In this document: piece after piece, positions 1 to 6,409 of the stretch
Layout: the number at the start of each line of letters is the position of its first letter
Position numbering within the stretch: the first letter of the stretch is position 1
Source: Candidatus Aminicenantota bacterium
GTDB lineage: Bacteria; Acidobacteriota; Aminicenantia; Aminicenantales; UBA8522
Direction: 5' to 3'
Assembly: GCA_016934895.1 (NCBI GenBank)
Contig: JAFGRZ010000169.1
Span: 1 to 32,557 of the forward strand
Length of the DNA: 32,557 nucleotides
The notes under the pieces: generated by a model
The model's input: the letters and a program-made list of their open reading frames with translations, nothing else
Databases searched by the model: none
What the model was told of the DNA's origin: nothing
Made by a program: the position numbers and the translations under genes

Positions 1-62
1 CTGAGAAGTAATCCTTCTCATGGGCGGCGCTTTCTGATAAAATTTGAGAGGTTGCCGGATTC

Positions 63-488
63 ATGAATGCCATGAGGGTCCAGAGTGAGCTCAAAGAGCT
101 GGACAAAGTCCGCCGGTTTCTGAAGGCCAATTTAGAGAACCTGGAGCTCAGCGAAGAGGATATCTATAAAATCGAGCTCTCGCTCGTCGAGATGTGCACC
201 AATATCATCCGCTACGCCTATCCGCGGGAGAAAGGGGAGATCGCGATCAAGGCCTGGCATGAAAAAGGCGTTTTTTCCCTGGAAATCCGGGACAACGGCG
301 TCCCCTTTGATCCCCGCCAGGTCAAGAGGCCGACCCTCAAGGAGATGATCAACCGGGAGGAAATGGGCGGCCTCGGGATCTTTCTCGCCCGGAAGCTGAT
401 GGACCGGTTTGCGTACCGTCGCGAGGACGGTCAGAACATCTTGACGATGTCCAAGAAAGCCCACGAAAAAAAGGCGAACCGTCAGTAG
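63..488 (+). CDS. RsbW/SpoIIAB-like anti-sigma regulatory factor (HATPase_c_2 serine kinase)
   Basis: A 141-residue GHKL-fold protein of the RsbW/SpoIIAB type, which in characterised systems binds a sigma factor and phosphorylates a STAS antagonist on serine. The ATP-binding motifs are visible: the N-box around residues 39-53 (VEMCTNIIRYAY, Asn47), the G1 box DNG at 77-79 followed by PFDP, and the G2 box GGLG at 102-105. The length is typical of a stand-alone anti-sigma kinase. ATG at 63 is used here; ATG at 72 is a possible alternative, with only a weak gagagg upstream. Its 3' end overlaps the convergent gene below by 7 bp. Likely partners elsewhere in the window are the STAS protein at 8158 and the SpoIIE phosphatase at 11233; that connection is inference. 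The target sigma factor is not shown by the sequence. Confidence 0.9.
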   Translation: MNAMRVQSELKELDKVRRFLKANLENLELSEEDIYKIELSLVEMCTNIIRYAYPREKGEIAIKAWHEKGVFSLEIRDNGVPFDPRQVKRPTLKEMINREEMGGLGIFLARKLMDRFAYRREDGQNILTMSKKAHEKKANRQ

Positions 489-1303
489 AGGACTTCGGCC
501 TCGCTGCTTTTCCCGATCCGCTTGTTGATGTGGTCGATGATCAGGTCTTTCCTCGCCAAAACGGCGTTGATTTCGTCATCCGTCAGATAGCTGCCGATAA
601 AACCTTTGATCTCATCGAAGGTGAGGGCCTTCATTTTCTCGAAGATCTCACGGGGCATGTCCTTTTGCATGAGGCCTTCTTTGTTTTTTTCTCCGTAAGG
701 GATCTGCGTCGTCCATTTCTTTCCGGTCCGGAAACTGCGCGAATGGTCGATCAAGAGGATTCTCCAGTCTTCGGTGATGAGATAGTTGTTCTGGTGGCGG
801 TCCTCGTTGCCGATGAGGTTGTCGAAAAAGCGTTGCAGATTGAGCGCCCTATTCCAGCCGAAAACCTTGATCGGGGGGGTCTTGATCTTTTGCTCGAACT
901 TGGTCTTCATCGTCATTTTGGAGGGAACCCAAAGCTGGCAGGAACCGGGGTTGTTGTGGAATCTTTTCTCGACCGTCGGCGGAACCATGTTGAGACCCAG
1001 GCGCTTGTCGAAGAGGTAGGCGGCGATCTCGTACTTCCAGCCCTCGATATAGCCTTTGACGCGGCCCTGCACATCTTTCCAGAGGGCGTCGTTGGTGATG
1101 CCGTCAAGCTCGAGGGTGAGACGCCAGGGATTGGTAACGGCTTCCGATTTGATCTGCTCATCTTTGACAATGTCGGCGTTGATGAGAAACTCCTCCCACT
1201 TCGCCCTCTCGGCGATTTCCTCGGGTGTGAATTGGGCGAAACAGGGGACCAGCGAGGCGAGGAAGATGATCCCGAACGATGCAACCTTCATTCTCTTTTT
1301 CAT
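482..1303 (-). CDS. Exported kinase-like protein A (HipA/PI3K/FAM20-like core, intact DRHxxN)
   Basis: A 273-residue protein with a signal peptide (hydrophobic residues 8-20, probable cleavage after CFA at 21-23), so it should act outside the cytoplasm. The core resembles atypical kinases of the HipA/PI3-4-kinase/FAM20 group. There is a helix YEIAAYLFDKRLGLNMVPP (91-109), then a catalytic-loop motif GNEDRHQNN (165-173, matching D-R-H-x-x-N), then LLIDHSRSF (183-191), where Asp186 takes the place of the metal-binding DFG Asp. It is the only one of three paralogues in this region with a complete catalytic loop. The SD is strong (aggaggg). The extreme C-terminus (EVLY) is shared with the next gene. 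It is separated from paralogue B by 33 bp on the same strand, so the two are probably cotranscribed. Kinase activity is inferred from motifs; substrate and phosphate donor are unknown. AMPylation or a binding-only role are alternatives. Confidence 0.8.
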   Translation of the reverse strand: MKKRMKVASFGIIFLASLVPCFAQFTPEEIAERAKWEEFLINADIVKDEQIKSEAVTNPWRLTLELDGITNDALWKDVQGRVKGYIEGWKYEIAAYLFDKRLGLNMVPPTVEKRFHNNPGSCQLWVPSKMTMKTKFEQKIKTPPIKVFGWNRALNLQRFFDNLIGNEDRHQNNYLITEDWRILLIDHSRSFRTGKKWTTQIPYGEKNKEGLMQKDMPREIFEKMKALTFDEIKGFIGSYLTDDEINAVLARKDLIIDHINKRIGKSSEAEVLY

Positions 1304-1336
1304 GATCCCTCCTTTCTTTTCCGGGCCTCGGCGGCC

Positions 1337-2173
1337 TCAGTAGAGGACTTTGGCTTCGCCGTTTGCTTTGATCATCCCTTCGATCTCGGCCAAGAGAAGC
1401 GCTTTGCGCTTGATAACCGCCTCGATCTCTTTGTCGGTCAAGTAGGGGCCGACGGCTTCCTTGACGGACTGAAAATCGAGTTTCTTCACGTTATCGACGA
1501 ACCAGCGGGGAAGCCGCCGGAATAAAATCGCCCTGCCGTCAGACCCCCTTTTGAGTCCGTTGGCTCCGAACAAGAGTTTATCGGTATATTCTTTGCCCGA
1601 ACGGAACGCCTGGGAATGGTCGATCAGGATCATCCGCCAGTCCTTGGTATAGAGAACGTTTTGCTGGGTCCGGTCGTCGTTGGCGACCAGGGAGTCCCAG
1701 GCCCTGGTCAGGTATTTCGTGTTTTCGGTCTGGAGGCGAGCGCTTTCCGGGATCTCGATCCCTTCTTCCACGATCTCGAGAAGGCTGTGCTCGCTGGTGA
1801 CCCAATAGACGAGGGCTCCGGGCTTGCCGTTGAATTCCCTCTCCACGGCCGGAGGGACCATATTGATCCCGAGGAGTTTATCCAGCCTGTAGGCGGCGAT
1901 TTCGTATTGCCAACCTTCGAGGAAGCCGTCGCGCAAACCCTTCGGGTTTTTCCAGCAGGCTTCGGCTTTGGTGTTGTTTCTCTGAAGATAGAACTTGAAG
2001 GGCTTGGTGACGCCCTCTCCGATCTCCTCGGACCGGAGGATTTGGGCCGTTTGCAGGAATTCCTCCCAGAAAGGCCGTTGGGCCACCTCATCCGCCGTGA
2101 ACTGGGCGTCCAGCGGAGGGACGGAGACCATGAAAACGACGAGAAATGGCAAAAGCGCGTTCAGGCGCTTCAT
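1337..2173 (-). CDS. Exported kinase-like protein B (paralogue, DRH changed to DRT)
   Basis: A 278-residue paralogue of the downstream gene. Both mature proteins begin with AQFT, share WEEFL near residue 36, the helix YEIAAYRLDKLLGINMVPP (90-108), the LIDHSQAF motif (183-190, Asp185) and YLTD..IEAVI near the C-terminus. The catalytic loop reads NDDRTQQN (165-172): the histidine of DRH is replaced by threonine, which would be expected to weaken or alter catalysis if the family is a kinase. A signal peptide spans about 1-23. The start is supported by gagggag about 7 nt upstream and by a promoter at 2225-2253. It is first in a two-gene transcript with paralogue A. Function is unknown; a regulatory pseudokinase is one reasonable inference. 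Confidence 0.8.
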   Translation of the reverse strand: MKRLNALLPFLVVFMVSVPPLDAQFTADEVAQRPFWEEFLQTAQILRSEEIGEGVTKPFKFYLQRNNTKAEACWKNPKGLRDGFLEGWQYEIAAYRLDKLLGINMVPPAVEREFNGKPGALVYWVTSEHSLLEIVEEGIEIPESARLQTENTKYLTRAWDSLVANDDRTQQNVLYTKDWRMILIDHSQAFRSGKEYTDKLLFGANGLKRGSDGRAILFRRLPRWFVDNVKKLDFQSVKEAVGPYLTDKEIEAVIKRKALLLAEIEGMIKANGEAKVLY

Positions 2174-2224
2174 GATAATCTCCCTCGACAGCCCATTTTT
2201 CCCGAAGTCCTCAAGCGAATCCTA

Positions 2225-2253
2225 TGATATTCATATTGCCCCCAAAAATCAAC
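2225..2253 (-). promoter_or_regulatory. Sigma-70-like promoter for the exported kinase-like genes
   Basis: On the minus strand, TTGATT (2253-2248), a 17-nt spacer, then TATCAT (2230-2225). It sits about 50 nt upstream of the ATG at 2173 and is back to back with the plus-strand promoter at 2266-2293, the two -35 boxes being 12 bp apart. Confidence 0.55.
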
Positions 2254-2265
2254 AGCGAAATATTT

Positions 2266-2293
2266 TGACAGAAATCCTGTCGATGTTATAATT
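2266..2293 (+). promoter_or_regulatory. Consensus sigma-70 promoter for the SdiA-regulated-like lipoprotein
   Basis: Perfect TTGACA (2266-2271) and perfect TATAAT (2288-2293) with a 16-nt spacer. Transcription would start near 2300, about 80 nt before the GTG start at 2379. A dyad GACAG-AAATC-CTGTC (2268-2282) overlaps the -35 box and spacer, a position typical of a repressor operator. Confidence 0.8.
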
Positions 2294-2378
2294 TCCGCCT
2301 TCATGCCCCCCGGTGTTGACGGATTGTGGGAAAAGAGAGATTCGGGGCAAAAGGCCCATCTCAAAGAAAGGCGCACAG

Positions 2379-3224
2379 GTGAGATCGAAAAGGTTCGTTG
2401 GGGTGATCCTTCCGTTGATTGCTCTTTCATTCTGTTCGGGTCCGCAGCGCGCGCCGCGCATCCGGTTTCCCTATCTGTGGCTGGATGTCCAGGGCTTCGG
2501 CGGGGATATCGACAGGCAACACTTGACCGAACCCTCGGGAATCTCGTACCACCGGCAGAGGGATACGCTTTTTGTCGTGAGCGATGAAGGGGAGATCGCC
2601 GAGATCAGGAGAGACGGGACCCCGGTCGCCAATACCAAGGTCAGGGGGGACCTGGAGTCCGTCGCCGTCGTCCCGGAAACGGGACTTGTCTATATCGGCA
2701 TCGAAGGGGATGATGTCATTCTCGAGTTCGATCCCGTCAAGGGGGAGGTCACCCGGCGCTTTCCCATCAACCGGAGCTTCGATGGAGATCCCGATCTCCT
2801 GAAGAAAAAGACGGACGATTATGACAACGGCATCGAGTCCATGGCCTTCGTGCCCGATCCCGCGCACCCGGAAGGCGGGACGTTCTATGTCGGCAACCAG
2901 TGGGACCCGCCGATGATCATGGAGGTGCTCTGTCCCCTGAAATCGAGCCGGGCCGAGGAAGCCGAGGCCCGGATCATCCGGGTCCTGCCGTTCAGGATGG
3001 ATGACCCGGCGGCCATGTATTACGACCCGGTCACGAAGCTTCTCAACGTCGTCAGCGATGCCGATAACATTCTGGTGGAGATCACCCTAGAGGGCAGGCT
3101 GGTCAACGAGTACGCCTTTCCCGGCGACAACCAGGAGGGCGTATGCCGGGATGACGAGGGGTATCTTTACATCGCCCAGGATTCGGGCGGAATCCTCAAG
3201 GTCAAAGACCTGCGCCGGCGCTGA
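2379..3224 (+). CDS. SdiA-regulated-like beta-propeller protein, probable lipoprotein
   Basis: A 281-residue protein resembling the SdiA-regulated/YjiK family, a predicted extracytoplasmic beta-propeller. The pattern seen is LTEPSGISYH..DTLFVVSDEGEI near the N-terminus, then repeated blade-like strands (LESVAVVPETGLVYIGIEGDD, IESMAFVPDP, AAMYYDPVTKLLNVVSDADN, QEGVCRDDEGYLYIAQD). I prefer the GTG at 2379: it has aaagaaagg 7 nt upstream and puts a positively charged N-terminus and hydrophobic stretch just before Cys. The longer reading from 2313 would put 22 unlikely residues before the signal sequence. The lipobox (LSFC) is atypical at -1, so lipidation is not certain. It is divergent from the kinase-like pair and convergent with the third paralogue. 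The family's biochemical role is not established; ligand binding or esterase activity are possibilities. Confidence 0.8.
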   Translation: MRSKRFVGVILPLIALSFCSGPQRAPRIRFPYLWLDVQGFGGDIDRQHLTEPSGISYHRQRDTLFVVSDEGEIAEIRRDGTPVANTKVRGDLESVAVVPETGLVYIGIEGDDVILEFDPVKGEVTRRFPINRSFDGDPDLLKKKTDDYDNGIESMAFVPDPAHPEGGTFYVGNQWDPPMIMEVLCPLKSSRAEEAEARIIRVLPFRMDDPAAMYYDPVTKLLNVVSDADNILVEITLEGRLVNEYAFPGDNQEGVCRDDEGYLYIAQDSGGILKVKDLRRR

Positions 3225-3263
3225 GAACGCCCTCCGCCGCCCGGCTCTCTTCGGAATTCCCGG

Positions 3264-4058
3264 TCAGAAGAGCACCTTCTCCGAGCCCTTCTCAGCGATT
3301 AGGGCCTCGATCTTTTCGAGAATGAGTTTCCTGCGGATGAGGCAGGCCTCGATCTCCTCATTATTGAGGTATCGACTGAGCGCCGCCCTGGCCGCCTCTT
3401 CATCGAATTCGTTGAGACCCTGGTAGAGCTTTTTGGAGCAGGCGGTCAAGGGGCAGCCCGGCAACAATTCGGGGACGGGAGCGAACGCTTCGGAGAAGTC
3501 CACCCGCCAAACCCGCCAATCCTCCGTCTGGATATAGGTGTCATCGAAATTATAACACTCGTCATAGGCGAGGCTCTCGAACACCTTCAACTCCTCCATG
3601 GCGTTGGCGAACGCTCCGGCGTCCGGCGGTTCGATTTTCTTCCGCTTCCGGTCCTTCTCGCGGATGCCGTTTTCAAGGTAGATCTGAAGAGTGCCCTTCC
3701 GCCCGTCGATTTCTCTCTCGACGACGGGAGGGATCCATTCGATGGAGAGAAGCTTACTGAGCTCATAGGCGGCGATGTCGTATCTATAGCTGTCGGCCAT
3801 GGGTTGAGGCCTCGGCCTATCCACATATCTGAAGAGGGCACGTCGGACGGCGCACTCCTCGGCGAATGTGATGATCCAGGGGCTCGTCCGCCCGGGTTCA
3901 TCCTTGCGGATTCCGGCGATCCGGCATTCCCGAAGGGCGGCCTCGATCGCGGTCCATTTGTTCTTCTCTTCAGCGGGCGCCTGGAACCGGGCGGAAATGC
4001 CCGATCCCAGGACGAAAAAGAGAAGAGCGAGAAGTATCGGAGTCGGTGCGGTCTTCAT
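3264..4058 (-). CDS. Exported kinase-like protein C (divergent paralogue, catalytic loop lost)
   Basis: A 264-residue protein with signal peptide (hydrophobic 8-22). It aligns with the two other kinase-like proteins through YRYDIAAYELSKLLSIEWIPP (91-111), VVERE, TEDWRVWRVDFSEAF (178-192, Asp187 retained), YLNNEEIEACL and the same C-terminal tail (EKVLF against EVLY/KVLY). At the catalytic-loop position it has YDECYNFDD (165-173) in place of GNEDRHQNN, so D-R-H is gone. It is therefore probably catalytically dead in the canonical sense, if the family is a kinase. Its start lies 89 bp inside the 3' end of the phosphatase gene, implying coexpression. The signal peptide and a ggggg run about 7 nt upstream support ATG at 4058. 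Function is inferred only from the fold-level resemblance. Confidence 0.75.
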   Translation of the reverse strand: MKTAPTPILLALLFFVLGSGISARFQAPAEEKNKWTAIEAALRECRIAGIRKDEPGRTSPWIITFAEECAVRRALFRYVDRPRPQPMADSYRYDIAAYELSKLLSIEWIPPVVEREIDGRKGTLQIYLENGIREKDRKRKKIEPPDAGAFANAMEELKVFESLAYDECYNFDDTYIQTEDWRVWRVDFSEAFAPVPELLPGCPLTACSKKLYQGLNEFDEEAARAALSRYLNNEEIEACLIRRKLILEKIEALIAEKGSEKVLF

Positions 4059-5118
4059 TTTCTAGCCCCCATACGTTGAAATATCCGTTTTCAATGATCA
4101 GAGCCGCTGCGGGTCCGCCGTAGGCCTCGGAAATGCCCGTGTCCACGATCCAGACTCTGCCTCCGAAGCGCTGCATTTCCGTGGCCGTCTTGACCAGCTT
4201 GGGTGTGTGGGCGATGATCATTGTCTTGGCGCCGAGGTTACTCAGCGTCGCGTTCAGTTCGTCCTCAAGGTCCTCCTCGGGGACGGTCGCCAGCTCCCGG
4301 TACCAGAGGGGACTGTCCCCTCGATAGATGATCGAGGGCTGGACGATCCTGGGCGGCTGTGAACGCCGATAAGCGTGCCAATAGTCGGCGATTTCCAGGC
4401 GGTAGCGGTCGTTGATCTCCCGGAGCCCCCACCTCGAGTATTTTTCACTGATTCCGCCGTGGACAAAGACGACGTCATTGATTTTGATGGCGACGTTGAG
4501 CCGGCGCAGCCAGTCTCCGTACTCATCGTTGAGATGGATCACATACTTACTTTGGGCGGCCCGGGTTTTTCGGAGCGATTTCCAGAAATCGTCGATCACA
4601 TCTTTCGGCCTGAAGGAGCGGCCCCGGGAGCGAAGCTTGAGAATCTTCTCGGCCAGTGCATCCTCTTGCTGCTTTCGGTAGTCGTCGGGGAGGAAAGAGA
4701 TGAATTGATCGAGCGTAACGGCCTCGGCCATGGTGCTGAAAACGACGCCTGTGAGGTTCATTTCCTCGTGGTTGCCGAGAAGGACGTGGACCTTTCCGCC
4801 CGCCGCCTCCGCCTCTTCCTCCAATCGGCGCAGGAGGTCGAAAATTCGCCGCGCTTCGGGACCGCGGTCCATGACGTCGCCCGTCTGGACGAGGTGGACA
4901 TCTCCGGCGGCCCAGTGGAGATCGCGATCGACAAGGCCGGTGCCCTTGAGGATCTTGACAAAGTTTCTATAGTCGCCGTGAAGGTCGCCGACGACGGCGA
5001 TCCGCTCGACGTCGGTCCATTCATAAGGAATATCGCGCGACGCCGAAAGCCCTGATAAAACAAGCCATAATAACGAGAAAAGACAAAACAGCAGCCGCCT
5101 GGTCCGCGCAGAACGCAT
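3970..5118 (-). CDS. Exported PPP-family metallophosphatase (Shewanella-like phosphatase type)
   Basis: A 382-residue calcineurin-like phosphoesterase with a signal peptide (hydrophobic 9-25). All the bimetal motifs of PPP phosphatases are present in order: GDLHGD (44-49), GDVMDRG (80-86), GNHEEM (115-120), VHGGIS (219-224) and AHTP (303-306). The RGDSPLWYRE segment (267-275) is typical of Shewanella-like (Shelph) bacterial and plant phosphatases. Members dephosphorylate phosphoserine/threonine or phosphotyrosine proteins. The signal peptide places this one outside the cytoplasm. The last ~27 residues run past the domain and overlap the start of kinase-like gene C by 89 bp. No good SD precedes ATG 5118 and a promoter sits almost on the start codon. 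Sharing an operon with a secreted kinase-like protein suggests it removes phosphate from the same extracytoplasmic targets; that is inference. Confidence 0.88.
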   Translation of the reverse strand: MRSARTRRLLFCLFSLLWLVLSGLSASRDIPYEWTDVERIAVVGDLHGDYRNFVKILKGTGLVDRDLHWAAGDVHLVQTGDVMDRGPEARRIFDLLRRLEEEAEAAGGKVHVLLGNHEEMNLTGVVFSTMAEAVTLDQFISFLPDDYRKQQEDALAEKILKLRSRGRSFRPKDVIDDFWKSLRKTRAAQSKYVIHLNDEYGDWLRRLNVAIKINDVVFVHGGISEKYSRWGLREINDRYRLEIADYWHAYRRSQPPRIVQPSIIYRGDSPLWYRELATVPEEDLEDELNATLSNLGAKTMIIAHTPKLVKTATEMQRFGGRVWIVDTGISEAYGGPAAALIIENGYFNVWGLENEDRTDSDTSRSSLFRPGIGHFRPVPGAR

Positions 5119-5126
5119 CTCTTTTT

Positions 5127-5154
5127 ATACTAGACTATCCTGAGGATTAGTCAA
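5127..5154 (-). promoter_or_regulatory. Predicted promoter for the exported phosphatase, almost leaderless
   Basis: On the minus strand, TTGACT (5154-5149), 16-nt spacer, TAGTAT (5132-5127). The start point would be near 5120, only about 2 nt before ATG 5118. An 11-bp palindrome ATCCTGAGGAT (5137-5147) fills the spacer and could bind a regulator. Confidence 0.45.
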
Positions 5155-5234
5155 GCCGGACCCTGGATTTGACTCTCAGAAGACGAACTGCTATGCTTGC
5201 TTTGATGCGCAAAAGGATGAAGGAGGGAGATCAT

Positions 5235-5528
5235 ATGTACGCACGCGTGACCGTGATCAATGTCAAGCCGGACAAGGTCGACGAGGCCATCGCGCTCTAC
5301 GCGAACAGTGTCGTTCCCGCTGCCAAGTCCCAGCAAGGATTTATCGGGCTCTACCTCCTCTCGGACAAGCCGACGGGAAAGGGCATGGCCATAACCATGT
5401 GGGAGTCGGAAATGGACGCCCTGGCCAATGAGCGCAGCCGCTATTACCAGGAGCAGCTGGTCAAGTTCATCGAGTTTTTTCAGTCCCCGCCGATCCGCGA
5501 GGGTTATGAGATCAGCGTCCGGGCCTGA
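5235..5528 (+). CDS. Antibiotic biosynthesis monooxygenase (ABM) domain protein
   Basis: A 97-residue protein with the ABM/dimeric ferredoxin-like pattern: an opening beta strand (MYARVTVINVKPDKVDEA), a helix ending in VVPAAKSQQGFIGLYLL, then GKGMAITMWESEMDALAN and a C-terminal helix. Such proteins are usually homodimers; some are cofactor-free monooxygenases or haem-degrading enzymes, and many are uncharacterised. The ATG at 5235 is chosen over upstream starts because GGAGGGAG (5222-5229) is ideally placed 5 nt before it. It stands alone between the divergent phosphatase and the NYN gene. The exact reaction cannot be stated. Confidence 0.82.
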   Translation: MYARVTVINVKPDKVDEAIALYANSVVPAAKSQQGFIGLYLLSDKPTGKGMAITMWESEMDALANERSRYYQEQLVKFIEFFQSPPIREGYEISVRA

Positions 5529-5573
5529 ACCGCGCGCGATGTCGAGGCCGCGAAAGAACCCGGGCGGGCGGTA

Positions 5574-5602
5574 TTGCCTCTCTCTCTGAATTGGATTATA
5601 TT
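5574..5602 (+). promoter_or_regulatory. Predicted promoter for the NYN-LOTUS gene
   Basis: TTGCCT (5574-5579), 17-nt spacer, TATATT (5597-5602). The predicted start near 5609 leaves a leader of about 33 nt that contains the SD aggag (5630-5634). Confidence 0.5.
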
Positions 5603-5641
5603 GAGGGACAGCACAAAACATCATCCTCCAGGAGAATCACC

Positions 5642-6409
5642 ATGGTCGAACAATTCGGCGACAGCCAGGCGGCCAAGATCGCCATGCTCATCGACGGGGA
5701 CAACGCCCAGCCGACTCTCATCGGCGGGATCATCACCGAGACGGCCAAGCACGGCGCGATCACGATCCGCCGGGTTTACGGAGACTGGACGACGGCTAAT
5801 ATGGCCGGCTGGAAAAACGTCCTGAATAACTATGCTATCCAGCCCATCCAGCAATTTCGCTATACCGTCGGAAAAAACTCCACGGACAGCGCCATGATCA
5901 TCGATGCCATGGATCTCCTCCACAGCCACCTCGTCAACGGATTCTGCCTCGTTTCGAGCGACAGCGATTACACCCGCCTGGCGACGCGGATCAGGGAAGC
6001 GGGTGTTTTCGTTATGGGGATCGGAAAAACGACCACCCCCAAGGCCTTCGTCAACGCCTGCAACATTTTCATCGTCACCGAGAACCTCTCTCCCAGGCAA
6101 ATCCCCCGCCGGGGAAAAGGGCCGGCCAAAGCGGCCCCTCCTAAAGAGGACAAGCCCAAGGAGCTCGATCCGCTGCCCCTGCTCCGGGGCGCCTATGAAA
6201 TGGCCGTCCAGGAGGACGGCTGGGCGAACCTGGGAACCCTCGGATTCTATCTCCATCAGCTCGACCCGAGCTTTGATCCCCGCACGTACGGCTTCAAACA
6301 GTTGTCTCAGCTCATCAGGAAGCATTCCAACTCGTTTGAGCTCAAGTTCCGGGAAGAAGGCGGGACGACCAACGTCTATATGAGAAGCAAGGAATCGCCC
6401 GCACCCTAG
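5642..6409 (+). CDS. NYN-domain (LabA/DUF88-like) protein with C-terminal OST-HTH/LOTUS domain
   Basis: A 255-residue protein. The N-terminal NYN/PIN-like nuclease domain (about 10-148) shows the acidic residues expected for metal-dependent RNase activity: IDGDN (17-21), KNSTDSAM (78-85, Asp82) and SSDSDYTRL (105-113, Asp107 and Asp109). A basic, proline-rich linker (about 150-175) joins it to a C-terminal LOTUS-like winged helix (about 178-250: LLRGAYEMAVQEDGWANL, then a helix, KQLSQLIRKHSNSFEL and a final strand). LOTUS domains bind RNA, so RNA processing or decay is the likely setting; the substrate is unknown. ATG 5642 is favoured by aggag 7 nt upstream; a start at 5591 would add 17 residues without an SD. 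Its TAG stop overlaps the convergent rpoD stop. Confidence 0.88.
   Translation: MVEQFGDSQAAKIAMLIDGDNAQPTLIGGIITETAKHGAITIRRVYGDWTTANMAGWKNVLNNYAIQPIQQFRYTVGKNSTDSAMIIDAMDLLHSHLVNGFCLVSSDSDYTRLATRIREAGVFVMGIGKTTTPKAFVNACNIFIVTENLSPRQIPRRGKGPAKAAPPKEDKPKELDPLPLLRGAYEMAVQEDGWANLGTLGFYLHQLDPSFDPRTYGFKQLSQLIRKHSNSFELKFREEGGTTNVYMRSKESPAP

Noticed and set aside
1..62. Partial upstream gene at the left edge
   Set aside because: All three frames stop within the first ~66 bases and none shows a recognisable C-terminus, so no gene is called.
530..1525. A 331-codon plus-strand frame crossing kinase-like genes A and B
   Set aside because: It runs through the intergenic region and antisense to two related genes with signal peptides. 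Paralogy between the two minus-strand products establishes the coding strand.
2313..2378. ATG 2313 as start of the propeller lipoprotein
   Set aside because: It would prepend 22 charged residues to a signal sequence, and the GTG at 2379 has a good SD.
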